Origin: a virus
Strand: one strand, 5' to 3'
Length of the DNA stretch: 38,100 nucleotides
IMG/VR virus record: IMGVR_UViG_3300010296_000022
Coordinates: 1-38,100 of that record
How positions within the stretch are numbered: position 1 is the first letter of the stretch; every line of letters starts with the position of its first letter. Positions 1 through 8,825 of the stretch are shown one piece after another. The notes beneath the pieces were generated by a model, which did no database searches, was not told where the DNA came from, and worked only from the letters and a program-made list of their open reading frames with translations. The position numbers and the translations under genes were made by a program.

Positions 1-87
1 CATGAAATCCTCACCCTGGGACCCACCCCCAGCATCCTCCCCTTCCCTCAGGGGGACCCAGAACTCGTATGGAACCCTGGATCATAA
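1..87 (+). CDS. Open frame running in from the left edge (28 codons, partial)
   Basis: The frame starting at base 1 is open from the window edge and reads a proline-rich peptide (HEILTLGPTPSILPF and on) to a TAA at 85-87. It overlaps the start of the glycosyltransferase gene by 19 bases, an overlap size common in this genome. I do not recognise the product. If the window's right end joins its left end, the frame would start at a GTG at 38095 behind an AGGG-type ribosome site and encode about 30 residues. It may equally be chance. Confidence 0.25.
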   Translation, partial: HEILTLGPTPSILPFPQGDPELVWNPGS

Positions 88-710
88 CAGCAGGAACCCC
101 CTCTCACGATAGTTTGAGACACAATTATTTTGAGGCGTCTCTTAAAAGATGCGAACCCGTGTCTTGGATTCATTACCAAAGACCCAGCGGCTCAAATCCG
201 AGAGGTGACTTTGGGTGTGGGGACTGGCTGGAAGTTATGAAGTGGAAAATCAGATGTGTCATAAATTCGCTCAGAATCGTCCCTGAGGAGGCTTGTGTGG
301 TTGTTAGCGACTTGGACATAGTCTGGATGCCTGGAGCCTTTCAGGAGCTTAATGAGGCATCAAAAAGGGGCATATATGCTATGTGTGAAGATGAGCAGGC
401 AAGACTCAATGCTGGATTGATTGTTGGCAGGAACACGCCAGAGTATCGATGGCTCTTTAGCCAGTGTTTAGCTTACATGTCATCAAACCCTGGGAAGCAC
501 GACCAAGATGCCCTCAGGGCGGTGGGTGACGGTAACGTCGGGACTCTTCCCCCGGCCTTCGCTAACACAAAGACACAGAGGCTAACGCCTATACCGAAGG
601 TTTTGTGCTTTCACGCAATCTGCACGATGGCTGATGAAAAGCAGAGTAGTATAGAGAAAAAAGAGGAGATGTTAAGAGGATGGTTGACAGGTGTTAGTCA
701 TACATCGTAA
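69..710 (+). CDS. GT-A type glycosyltransferase (nucleotide-diphospho-sugar transferase-like)
   Basis: This 213-residue protein has the layout of small GT-A sugar transferases of the nucleotide-diphospho-sugar transferase kind. A hydrophobic strand leads into the metal-binding D-x-D at residues 81-83 (VVVSDLDIVW). The acceptor-side block LNAGLIVG follows at 113-120, and HDQDAL at 144-149. Such enzymes move a sugar from a nucleotide sugar to an acceptor, here unknown; virion proteins, host surface glycans or modified DNA are all possible. It is on the plus strand, facing the late operon, and ends in a terminator. Its last codons overlap one copy of the dispersed 12-base element. No in-frame start exists further upstream, so ATG at 69 is used. 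The family assignment is fairly firm; the substrate is not known. Confidence 0.7.
   Translation: MEPWIITAGTPSHDSLRHNYFEASLKRCEPVSWIHYQRPSGSNPRGDFGCGDWLEVMKWKIRCVINSLRIVPEEACVVVSDLDIVWMPGAFQELNEASKRGIYAMCEDEQARLNAGLIVGRNTPEYRWLFSQCLAYMSSNPGKHDQDALRAVGDGNVGTLPPAFANTKTQRLTPIPKVLCFHAICTMADEKQSSIEKKEEMLRGWLTGVSHTS
690..701 (-). promoter_or_regulatory. Dispersed 12-base element, copy 1
   Basis: On the minus strand this reads ATGACTAACACC exactly. It lies in the last codons of the plus-strand glycosyltransferase and points away from it. It is therefore downstream of the whole minus-strand late operon and past the terminator hairpin. It is one of two copies not placed just ahead of a gene read in the same direction. 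Confidence 0.6.
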
Positions 711-718
711 AGTTATCT

Positions 719-785
719 CGCCTGCCAACAGTAAGCGGCTGTTGGACTACAGGCGGGTTTCCGAAGGCACGCACAGCCCTAAGGC
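719..785. other. Hairpin-rich segment between convergent genes
   Basis: The space between the plus-strand glycosyltransferase and the end of the late operon contains stacked inverted repeats. CGCCTG (719-724) pairs with CAGGCG (750-755) around CCAACAG (725-731) pairing with CTGTTGG (739-745). A small GCC-CTAA-GGC hairpin follows at 776-785. It could be part of a two-sided termination zone or a small structured RNA. No coding frame is convincing here. Confidence 0.35.
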
Positions 786-826
786 GACAAACGACTGGTT
801 TATTCATACTTGTTAGTTACTAGGCT

Positions 827-867
827 CCCTCCCCCTGCTGTTGGATACTACGGGGGGAGGGTTTTTT
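827..867 (+). terminator. Rho-independent terminator for the plus-strand gene
   Basis: A nine-base arm CCCTCCCCC (827-835) pairs with GGGGGAGGG (853-861). On the plus strand it is followed directly by six T residues (862-867). On the minus strand no T run follows the hairpin, so it best serves the plus-strand glycosyltransferase transcript. It abuts the end of the 1676-residue gene on the other strand. Confidence 0.8.
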
Positions 868-3800
868 ATTTACCCATCTTCGCCAAGTGTCGCTCGGCTT
901 TTTCGATGGATGTGAACACAGGACCAATGCGTTTGCCTCCTGATTCGTAAACCCTGACACCAGCTCTGGACGATGTTTGAACAGCTCTGTCCCCTCGCTC
1001 ATTGGTGTAGACAGCACCACCTCGGTTGTTCAGTTTGCGTTGGGGGGAGAATTTAATCATAGCATAATAAATGCCCTCATGCGTTGTTTGTATCCCCTTT
1101 GCGGCATCCCAAATCCAATGATGGATGATGTGCGGAGCAATTTCTTTTGGGATTTTTGAGCCTCCATCTGCCACTTTTCGTAAGTCGCTGATCCTCTTGT
1201 TGATTCGCCTGAAAAGATCTTTTCTTACAGCCTTCTGACCTGAAGCCGTTTTGCCCAAGGCGGCTCTTCGCTTGGCAAGCTCGCTAGCGTGTGTGGTTGA
1301 TCCTTTGCCTGTTAGCCATACATTGAGTTCAACTGCATCAATTGTCGGGAACGACCCCAACCCAAGCATGTGTCCGATAAACCCCTTCTTTCCTTCCCCG
1401 ATGCCTTTAATGTTAAGGAGGACTTTCTCCAGCTTTGACACATCACCTTTGGTTTTGTTTATGGCATCAGTTAAGGTCAGAATGTTTGACAGATTAAATT
1501 CTTTGGGGTTTGACAAGATACCTAACCCCCCAGGTCTTTTTTCGGTTGGGCGAAAATCTTGCCTACCAAATGCGTCGCGCATAATCATACCTTGCTCCCA
1601 AGCTTCGGCGTCAATCTTGCCTGACTCAATTGAGTTTAAAGCTCTTTGGCCTGAATCTGTTCCAAGCCACCATGCAGCAAGTTCTTCGGGCCTCATTTGA
1701 AGTTGCCCCTTTTTCCCTTTGGACAGAAACATTGCATCTGGGTTGAATTCGACCCCAAGTCTGTCTGCTGTTTTAGCGATTGTGCTGACATCTATTGCGT
1801 CTGCACCTATGGAAGATAGTGTTATCCAGTATGCCTTAGCCACATCCCTCGGAGTAATCGACCCCTCAAGCAATTGCTGTCTTTTGGTCACAATGTAATC
1901 CACAACAGGTTCAAGGTATGATGGGAATGACCCAATCAGCTTGAGCATGTTTGCATTTGGGGTAAGCCTCATGTCGGCCAATGCGGTCCGCAACTGGTCA
2001 GCACTGTGAGACTCAGCCCAAGTTTTTATTTCCCCTGCTGTCATAGGTTGCCCCATCTTGTCGATCTGCCTAGAGGGGGAGAACTTCACCTCTCCGCTTG
2101 ACAGCTTGTCTAGCTTGACGCCAGCCCCCATAAGGACAGCAGAGTTTGGTTTGCCGCTTTTTGTGACCACATCCGGTCTTGATGTAAGCTTTGTGACCTC
2201 TGTGAACTCCTTGAGGAAAGCCTTATCTTTCAGCCCCACAAAATACGGGTAATTCTCGTTGAGTTCAGGTCGATACTCAGGTGGCTTACCGTCATACTCA
2301 GCAATAGCAAGGAGAGTCCCTGGGCCGACACCTTCATAGGCGGGTTCCCGTAGATCGTTAGCTATTGTCTCAAGGTCGATGCCAAGTTCTTTTAGCCTGT
2401 TTGGTTTTATTGGAAGGGTCTTTGCATCCAGTTTTGTGTAAATTGCAGGAGCCGCCTTCCAAGGGATCTGCTCAAATGCTCTTGCGAAATCTTTGTATGT
2501 CTTGATGCCTGCAATCACAGACATCTGTTCTTTTGTGAGAGGGGACTTCTCAGCCTTCGAGCTGGTAATCCTTTTCATGGCCTCGCGAATGTGCCTGTTA
2601 GCCTCTTTCTCAGACACCTTGCCTGTGTTAACAAGCTCTTCCCACTTGAGTCCGTAATACCTCCTGGCAAGCATACTGTTCAGGTGGTTGTTAGGGTTCA
2701 TGGACGTAATGCCAACCAGAGGGAACCCGTCCCTGCGAAGTCTTGTTATGAATGCCTTGGCTGAGTTGATGTTGGTGAACCCCCACCCGTCATACAGAGC
2801 TAAGTGTCCAGGGCCTCCTCTAAACTGGACTGCGACACCGTTGGCACTTTTGTCTTTGGCACCAGAAGAATCAGAGGTAAGGACTTGAATATCTTTTCCG
2901 TTAAGATCCTTGAGATCTGCATTTGGATTGTCAGGCGACGGGCTAAACCGAACCAAATCCCTCTCCGTTAGCTTCACCTTTTGGCCTGGGTAAAACTTCC
3001 TGGTAGGACTGAAGTTGACTCCAGCTCTCGCGTAAGCGTCCTCACTGAAGACAGCAGCAGGGCCTTGGTCTTTCATCTGAATGATTCTATCCAGCCTGAA
3101 ATCCCGCCAAGGGAAATCCTTGTTTGCTTCAAAAGCTCGCCTCTGCCTTTTGGTCATTGTCCCCTCTGGAACAAGCGGATTGTTCTTCTGGTTTCGCACA
3201 GCCAAAACCTTGTTCAAGATGTCCCGCCTGCTTGCACTGCCAAGCACATCAGCAGTGGGTGTTTGACCAGAAGCCAGTGCATTTAAATAGGTGATCAGGT
3301 CATCAGCCATCTTGTCTCTAGACCCAAAAACCTTCTGTGTTTCTGGGTTCGCAAACTCTTTGTTGATCCTGTTTCTAAGCAGAGACATGTCCACCACTTT
3401 GACACGCATGGTTCCAGCGGATGGAGAAATGATGAAGTTGTATAAGACAGCATCTCTGTTGCTGATGGGAAGGTTGGCGTATCTTGTCAGCCCCCTTTTG
3501 GTCTTCGTAGTAGCAGCCGCATACAGAACATTCATCATGCCGCTGTCATCAGGCATGTCTCTGAGCTTTTCTAGGGCCTTCCTCAGGGTTCCTGTGATAT
3601 TCGGGTCAGCAAGAAGTGCTTCTATTTGAGTCTGACTAAATTTGACGCCAGAGTATGACCCATCTGGCTGACGGGTAAGACCACCTTCATCTGAGACAGT
3701 GTCCAATGTTTTAGCGAGTTGAGCCGCTCTCTGGGCTTCGATCTTTTTCTCAGCAGCGTTAGACTTAATCATGACCCTCTTTCCATTGACGGTCTTTGCT

Positions 3801-5896
3801 GCTCCCATATCGACTAGCTCTTGGAAAGCTTTGTCATCGCTCAAATCAAAGTCACTGTAAACTCTGACAGGCGAGTCAACTGCGAGGTCAATGTTGCGAC
3901 CCGACCTTCTCCTAGCCCTTACGAGGTCGTCCATTGCCATGTTAAGGGCCTTGGATTGTTTGATCGGTGTATCAAAAATGTCGGACTTGAAAGTGTTGTA
4001 GACACGATCCAGCTTGCCTGCCACAAACCGCTGAGTGATACCCCTGATAGCTTCCCTGATGGGATTGCCCTTAAAGAGGTAGTCACTGTTTTTGTTTTTG
4101 ATTTGGTTGGCGAAATACTCAGCACCCAATTCCTCTAGGATAGCATCGAGCTTTTTCTCCCGGCCCATGGGCTGACCACTCTCATCCACAAGAGGCTTGC
4201 CCCGCTTTTCGTATTCGTTAATGAAGGTGTCTAGCTCTTGGTCTTTGTATAGCTTGGCTACCTGATCCTTGATCCTCTGAGTCATGACCTCAAAGCCATC
4301 GATTCTTGCAAGTGCGTGGAACGTCTCATGTGCCAAGGTCCTGAGATCTGCATCAGTGTTAAGGTAAACAACAGGTCTCCCACCTTCCTCGGTGTAAGCA
4401 CCTCCACTACCTTTCAGGGTGACGTCTTCTCCAGCTTTGTTCTGACTGATGACAGTGTCATTGGTTCCGTAACGAATAACTGGACTGGCTTCAGAGGTGG
4501 ACCCTAAAATGATCTGCTCCAAGTCCATTGCTTTAACTTGATCATCCAGGGTTTTGTATTTGGTCTCGATTGCAGCTCGGTCCTCTGGGGTTTTAGCTTC
4601 AAGCCAAGTTTTGACATCATTAGCTTGAGCGGACTTTCTGGCAGTTCCTGTAACGCCTTCAGCAAACCTACCCATGGTCCCACCAAATGCGCCAAGACCA
4701 GCACCAGAACCAAGGCCCTGGGCCATGCCTTCAAGACCCCCAGTAGCTAGACCGATCCCAGCACCAATGGTGGCACCAGTCATTGCCCCAGATGCAGCTC
4801 TGCCTGCGTAGTTGATTGGGGTATCAAGAAACTTCAAGCCACCAGCTAACTTGCCAGCAGCCGTGTCAGGGGCATTCACGGCCACTCTGGCGAGTCCCCC
4901 CGTCCTGGACGGGTTAAGTTTCATTGCTTCGCCAAACCCTCTTAGAAGGCCTCCTGCGACCTCCATTGAAGCTGGGAGTCCTGCCACCAAGGCAGTCCCC
5001 ATGCCAGCAGTGCCTAGGTCTAATGCACCAGTGCCAACAGCAGCACCCACTCCCCCAGGAACAGCATACCTTCCTAGGCCTCCTGTAGCTTCATCAACGG
5101 CTGATGCGGCTGAATCAATCTTGGAGGCTGCTGCATCACGCAAACCTGCCAACCTCCTCCCACCGGAGGTCATAAGGTCTCCAGCTTTGACAGCAGCACC
5201 TCCAGCAACCTTGCCTACACCTTTGGATATGGTTGTCCCAACTTTCCCGAAGGGAACCACCAATGATGGATCAGCGAATTCACCCAAGAACTCTGCTGCA
5301 CCCCTGTTGACCTTGGACGGGTCAATGGTTGCAGAGTTCATCCCCATCCACTCCATGTATTCATTCCACGCAGATTGGTCTCCACGCTCGATTGCGGAAC
5401 GGACATTCTGCAACTCTTTGAGCTTCAGGAAATCTCTGTATTCGTTCTCCTTCTCATCATCAGTTCTGCCTCCAAATCCATTGATCTTCGACTGAAGGTA
5501 GCCTAGCCCCATATTGGCTAAGGTCTCTACGTCATAGGTCCCTGTCGCAACGCCTTCGACAAAAGATCTTGAGGCAGTGCCTGGGTCAGTCGGGTTGAAG
5601 TATGTCTTTATCGCTTCAGGCAGGTTCTGAGCAAGCCTGCCTACAGTTGTTGTAGCAGCGTCCCATGCCAGTTCAGCAAAACGCCCGACAGTCATGTCAG
5701 GCTTTGCTTGGAGGTATCTCTCAAAATCCTCTTGTGTAAGCGATGAGGATGGAGTGTCTGGGTTTTGGAATCTTGCTACCAGCTTCTCATCAGGCTCGGG
5801 ATAGTCACGCTTGATGATCTGCTTGATCCTCTCCTCAGACATGTTGTCTGGGAACTCAAGATCTACGTCGTAGTCTTCGAGGTATAGTTCTTGCAT
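866..5896 (-). CDS. Giant internal virion protein with HExxH metallopeptidase-like site
   Basis: This 1676-residue protein ends the late operon and starts at a TAATG overlap with the gene before it. Size and place fit the largest internal (ejection) protein of short-tailed phages. The N-terminal part is charged. Residues about 215-420 are rich in glycine and alanine and could contact membranes. An LAHETFHAL segment places H523-E524-x-x-H527, the zinc ligand and catalytic pattern of metallopeptidases, in a stretch resembling protease modules of phage 'polyvalent' proteins. Five segments reading K/N/R-F-S-P or close recur at about residues 753, 962, 984, 1272 and 1616, between what look like separate domains. 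Near 1510-1570 a GIGEGKKGF then PTIDAVELNVWL stretch resembles a helix-hairpin-helix module (weak). The virion role is inferred from position. Confidence 0.75.
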   Translation of the reverse strand: MQELYLEDYDVDLEFPDNMSEERIKQIIKRDYPEPDEKLVARFQNPDTPSSSLTQEDFERYLQAKPDMTVGRFAELAWDAATTTVGRLAQNLPEAIKTYFNPTDPGTASRSFVEGVATGTYDVETLANMGLGYLQSKINGFGGRTDDEKENEYRDFLKLKELQNVRSAIERGDQSAWNEYMEWMGMNSATIDPSKVNRGAAEFLGEFADPSLVVPFGKVGTTISKGVGKVAGGAAVKAGDLMTSGGRRLAGLRDAAASKIDSAASAVDEATGGLGRYAVPGGVGAAVGTGALDLGTAGMGTALVAGLPASMEVAGGLLRGFGEAMKLNPSRTGGLARVAVNAPDTAAGKLAGGLKFLDTPINYAGRAASGAMTGATIGAGIGLATGGLEGMAQGLGSGAGLGAFGGTMGRFAEGVTGTARKSAQANDVKTWLEAKTPEDRAAIETKYKTLDDQVKAMDLEQIILGSTSEASPVIRYGTNDTVISQNKAGEDVTLKGSGGAYTEEGGRPVVYLNTDADLRTLAHETFHALARIDGFEVMTQRIKDQVAKLYKDQELDTFINEYEKRGKPLVDESGQPMGREKKLDAILEELGAEYFANQIKNKNSDYLFKGNPIREAIRGITQRFVAGKLDRVYNTFKSDIFDTPIKQSKALNMAMDDLVRARRRSGRNIDLAVDSPVRVYSDFDLSDDKAFQELVDMGAAKTVNGKRVMIKSNAAEKKIEAQRAAQLAKTLDTVSDEGGLTRQPDGSYSGVKFSQTQIEALLADPNITGTLRKALEKLRDMPDDSGMMNVLYAAATTKTKRGLTRYANLPISNRDAVLYNFIISPSAGTMRVKVVDMSLLRNRINKEFANPETQKVFGSRDKMADDLITYLNALASGQTPTADVLGSASRRDILNKVLAVRNQKNNPLVPEGTMTKRQRRAFEANKDFPWRDFRLDRIIQMKDQGPAAVFSEDAYARAGVNFSPTRKFYPGQKVKLTERDLVRFSPSPDNPNADLKDLNGKDIQVLTSDSSGAKDKSANGVAVQFRGGPGHLALYDGWGFTNINSAKAFITRLRRDGFPLVGITSMNPNNHLNSMLARRYYGLKWEELVNTGKVSEKEANRHIREAMKRITSSKAEKSPLTKEQMSVIAGIKTYKDFARAFEQIPWKAAPAIYTKLDAKTLPIKPNRLKELGIDLETIANDLREPAYEGVGPGTLLAIAEYDGKPPEYRPELNENYPYFVGLKDKAFLKEFTEVTKLTSRPDVVTKSGKPNSAVLMGAGVKLDKLSSGEVKFSPSRQIDKMGQPMTAGEIKTWAESHSADQLRTALADMRLTPNANMLKLIGSFPSYLEPVVDYIVTKRQQLLEGSITPRDVAKAYWITLSSIGADAIDVSTIAKTADRLGVEFNPDAMFLSKGKKGQLQMRPEELAAWWLGTDSGQRALNSIESGKIDAEAWEQGMIMRDAFGRQDFRPTEKRPGGLGILSNPKEFNLSNILTLTDAINKTKGDVSKLEKVLLNIKGIGEGKKGFIGHMLGLGSFPTIDAVELNVWLTGKGSTTHASELAKRRAALGKTASGQKAVRKDLFRRINKRISDLRKVADGGSKIPKEIAPHIIHHWIWDAAKGIQTTHEGIYYAMIKFSPQRKLNNRGGAVYTNERGDRAVQTSSRAGVRVYESGGKRIGPVFTSIEKAERHLAKMGK

Positions 5897-7335
5897 TACC
5901 TAAAGGTTGGCTGACCGTCATCACCGTATCTTACTTTTGGTTTCGAGGATTCGGCTTGCGGGGAGGTTGAGAAGTTGGGAAAGGCCATGCCTCTGCCAGT
6001 TTTGAATGAATCTTCAATAGGCTTTGTGATGGCAAGAACAGCATTCTTCCTTAACTGAGCTTTGAGCTTCATTGTCTCATCGCTGTCACCAGCAGAAGGG
6101 AAATACTTCAGCCTGTCGTTCTTGTATTCCTCTTGGCCAATGGCTGCACCAGATTCTCGCCTCAAGTTAGCAGTGATCCAGTCCATCATGACTGCCTCGT
6201 ATTGTCGCCTTTCTTGGCTTTTTAGTTGGCTAGGGATAACTGACAAGATCCCCTGCATGGGGCCAGATCTGTCATACTTGTCAGATATCTTTGCAAGTTC
6301 TTGATCAGCACTTTCCATGCGATTAGCAAAACCGATTGCCTTTCTAGCCTCGGCATCCAGCTTGGGTGGATCAACATTAGGCCCCATCAATAAAGTGTAA
6401 ATGGTTCCCGCTGCCAACGGGTTGTCCTCAATCAGTTTGTTGATTGTTTTGGCCCTACTCTGGTTCAGCTCTTCCTGCGTTTGAGGTCGAGTGTCCGGCT
6501 TGTCTAGCTCTGCCTGCTGCTTGGCTTCCAATGCCTTCAATTGCTCTTTTGCCTCTTCAAGCTGTCTGACATTGTCGTTGAATGCATCTGTTTGCTCCAT
6601 AACTTGAGCAACATCCTGTTGGTTGGGTTGAGGTGTCCCCCCCATAAAGTCTTGAATCTGACTTTCAAGCTTCTGCATTTTTGCATCCTCAAACCCTTGA
6701 GCTTGCACACTCTTATCCAGTGGACTACTTGGGCCAAAGCGTTCAGCAAAAGTAGGTTCAAACCTTTGAGGTTCTTGGGGCATGTCAGCGACAGGTGCTG
6801 GTGGCTGCATCCTGACATCTTGAGGACGAATTGTAGGGGCAAAGTTTTTAATGCCTTCATCAAGCCTCTGAACTTCAGCTTGAGCTTCTTCTATCCGAGG
6901 GGTGAAGTCGGTTTTCTGAACAGGAACTTCTCCTGGGATAGATGACTGCAAGAACCCTTTGACCACTGCTGCTGTTTGGTCTTGCGTGTCAATTGCACGT
7001 TGCTCCTTAGCTACCTCTCTGTCGTGAAGCTGCTTCGCCATCGACACGATGAAGCCATCAGAGATTCCCTGAAGATCGCTGAGTCCCTTGTCATCCAAAA
7101 AAGCCTTCCAGTTACCTGGCTCAACTCCATATGTCTCAGCTAAGTCATCCGCAAAGGGAGCAAGCTTTGTCCTCAAAGAGGCAGCTTGGCTTTTGATCTT
7201 GGCCCTGCCTTCGATCCCCCTGGCAATACCCTTTCCAAATGCCGAAATGCCTCTGGCGAGGTTTTCGCCAGATCGGTCAACCATGTAAGGCTGAACGATG
7301 CCTTGCCCTGTGTAGCTCTGTTGTGAAAATGACAT
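5896..7335 (-). CDS. Internal virion / structural protein, coiled-coil rich
   Basis: This 479-residue protein begins MSFSQQSYTGQG. It is rich in alanine, glutamine, lysine and glutamate, with long helical, heptad-like stretches (about residues 115-165 and 215-300). It lies between two other candidate internal virion proteins, starting two bases after one and overlapping the next by one base (TAATG). Helical, glutamine-rich proteins at this place in short-tailed phage genomes are usually ejected with the DNA or line the portal channel. No catalytic motif is visible. The sequence alone does not name a family. Confidence 0.6.
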   Translation of the reverse strand: MSFSQQSYTGQGIVQPYMVDRSGENLARGISAFGKGIARGIEGRAKIKSQAASLRTKLAPFADDLAETYGVEPGNWKAFLDDKGLSDLQGISDGFIVSMAKQLHDREVAKEQRAIDTQDQTAAVVKGFLQSSIPGEVPVQKTDFTPRIEEAQAEVQRLDEGIKNFAPTIRPQDVRMQPPAPVADMPQEPQRFEPTFAERFGPSSPLDKSVQAQGFEDAKMQKLESQIQDFMGGTPQPNQQDVAQVMEQTDAFNDNVRQLEEAKEQLKALEAKQQAELDKPDTRPQTQEELNQSRAKTINKLIEDNPLAAGTIYTLLMGPNVDPPKLDAEARKAIGFANRMESADQELAKISDKYDRSGPMQGILSVIPSQLKSQERRQYEAVMMDWITANLRRESGAAIGQEEYKNDRLKYFPSAGDSDETMKLKAQLRKNAVLAITKPIEDSFKTGRGMAFPNFSTSPQAESSKPKVRYGDDGQPTFR

Positions 7336-7336
7336 G

Positions 7337-8401
7337 TTATGCTGCTTGAATAGAGTTAATCTTGCTGTCCATGAACTTCCTTATGACTGGCTTCAACCAC
7401 TCGTTCTTGGAAAGCCATTCGGCAAACTTTTGACCGTGCTTTATGTAAAGCTTACGAAGCCATGCTGGGCCAATGTTTAGCAGCCATCTTCTGAACATCA
7501 TCCACCTTGGGTTCTCAACACCGTAGACTTCTCGGGCTACCCAACACAAAGCTGACGCCATTATTGCGGATCCCCCAAGGTCTCCCGCCGCCCCTAAGCC
7601 CGCACCTGCCAAGGCTGTCATATTGTTTGCGCCAGCAATGTTCGCATTAAGTTTGCCTGCGTAGTTGTTGGCAAAAAGACTACCAGCGTATGCAGACTCT
7701 GGGTTGAACACGTTTCCAGGGTTGAAGCCTTGGCCTTGTCCAGCAACCATTCCTGCCTGACCGACAGATAGCCCAGGACGTCCGAGAATAGCCATGAAGG
7801 GGTCTTGGGCAGTGGCTGCATTCATGCCAGCAATCTGTTGTGCAAATGCCTGACGTCGTCTCTGAAGCTGCTCTGCTTGCAGTCCTTTGACCAATGCCTC
7901 TTGGCCTACGTCAGCCATACCAAAACCCATACCTCTAGCTGCCTGGGCGGACCTGACTTGTTGTTCCATCTCTCTTGCAAGATCAGGTGGCAAGCTTGCG
8001 CCTGCTTCTAAGTCAGACATGGCTTGCCTGTTCAGTTCGTCCATTAATGCAGCTTGCTCTGGGTTAGCTGCTCGGAATGCTTCGGTAGCTCTGACGCCTA
8101 AGTCTTCGACGTCTTGAATGTCAGCCTCCCTGGCCACTCGTCTTGCGTTGGCTTCAGCTTGGCCAAGCCTTGGCATGACGTCTTGCTCATAAAGCTCAAG
8201 AAGCCCAGGCTGACCGTCCTTGCCCATCATGACCTCTCTCAAGACTCGGAGGTCTAGTTGAGCGTAAGCAGGTCTGCCGTATTCGTCAGATGACTCTGCT
8301 GCATACTTGTCTGGTGCGAGATCAATCTGCGCTTCCATTGTGTCCCTTGTCTCCTGTGCGTAGTCACGAGGTTTGGGGGCGTCAGGCGTATACATTCCCA
8401 T
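7337..8401 (-). CDS. Internal virion protein with C-terminal CWVAREVYG segment
   Basis: This 354-residue protein has a helical, alanine- and glutamine-rich N-terminal two thirds. A glycine/alanine-rich hydrophobic stretch (about residues 245-285) could cross or disturb a membrane. The C-terminal block starts CWVAREVYGVENPRW and continues with many aromatic and basic residues. That block resembles one I recall at the end of many short-tailed phage structural proteins. The gene overlaps its upstream neighbour by 20 bases and sits in the block of ejection-type proteins. A structural role is likely; the specific function is unknown. Confidence 0.6.
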   Translation of the reverse strand: MGMYTPDAPKPRDYAQETRDTMEAQIDLAPDKYAAESSDEYGRPAYAQLDLRVLREVMMGKDGQPGLLELYEQDVMPRLGQAEANARRVAREADIQDVEDLGVRATEAFRAANPEQAALMDELNRQAMSDLEAGASLPPDLAREMEQQVRSAQAARGMGFGMADVGQEALVKGLQAEQLQRRRQAFAQQIAGMNAATAQDPFMAILGRPGLSVGQAGMVAGQGQGFNPGNVFNPESAYAGSLFANNYAGKLNANIAGANNMTALAGAGLGAAGDLGGSAIMASALCWVAREVYGVENPRWMMFRRWLLNIGPAWLRKLYIKHGQKFAEWLSKNEWLKPVIRKFMDSKINSIQAA

Positions 8402-8825
8402 AATTGTCCTTTTGGTATTCCCTGTGTAGGGTTGTAAATTCTCTCAATGATTTCCATCCACCGCATAGGTAAACGCAGGCGAAGATGACTTCGTGATACT
8501 GGCTCTTGAGGACGTCTGAGTGACACTGTTGCACTTTGTCCTCACTCTTTTCCCATTTGTTAGCGTCCAGCCATGCATTGCTGGACATGATGAGGAGTGG
8601 CATCAGGAAGGCCCGGTTGGCTTGGTAGAAAGGGTTCCCCGATACAGCCATCATCCAGGCTAACTGCATCTCAACAATCTCCTCATCAGAGATGTCTTTG
8701 TCTCCATCAACGATATCGTCAATTTGATGCGACCACTTGGCAAACAACTCCACAAAGTCCCAGGCCTGTTCATTGTTATTCGTCAGGCGCAGGAAGTCGG
8801 GTTTGATGGAGGTGTCGAAGTGCAT
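8382..8825 (-). CDS. Conserved-looking phage protein of the late operon, function unknown
   Basis: A 147-residue acidic, aromatic-rich, probably all-helical protein starting MHFDTSIKPDFL. It has no signal peptide or catalytic motif I can see. It starts with a TAATG overlap with the fibre gene upstream and runs 20 bases into the internal virion protein gene, so it is translated within the late structural block. An assembly or minor virion role is likely from context only. Confidence 0.6.
   Translation of the reverse strand: MHFDTSIKPDFLRLTNNNEQAWDFVELFAKWSHQIDDIVDGDKDISDEEIVEMQLAWMMAVSGNPFYQANRAFLMPLLIMSSNAWLDANKWEKSEDKVQQCHSDVLKSQYHEVIFACVYLCGGWKSLREFTTLHREYQKDNYGNVYA

Noticed and set aside
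2-112. 36-codon frame from ATG at base 2
   Set aside because: Low-complexity proline/serine product, no ribosome site, and it conflicts with the better-supported glycosyltransferase start.
4812-5495. 227-codon plus-strand frame opposite the giant virion protein gene
   Set aside because: Proline/alanine-rich shadow of a glycine/alanine-rich coding stretch on the other strand.
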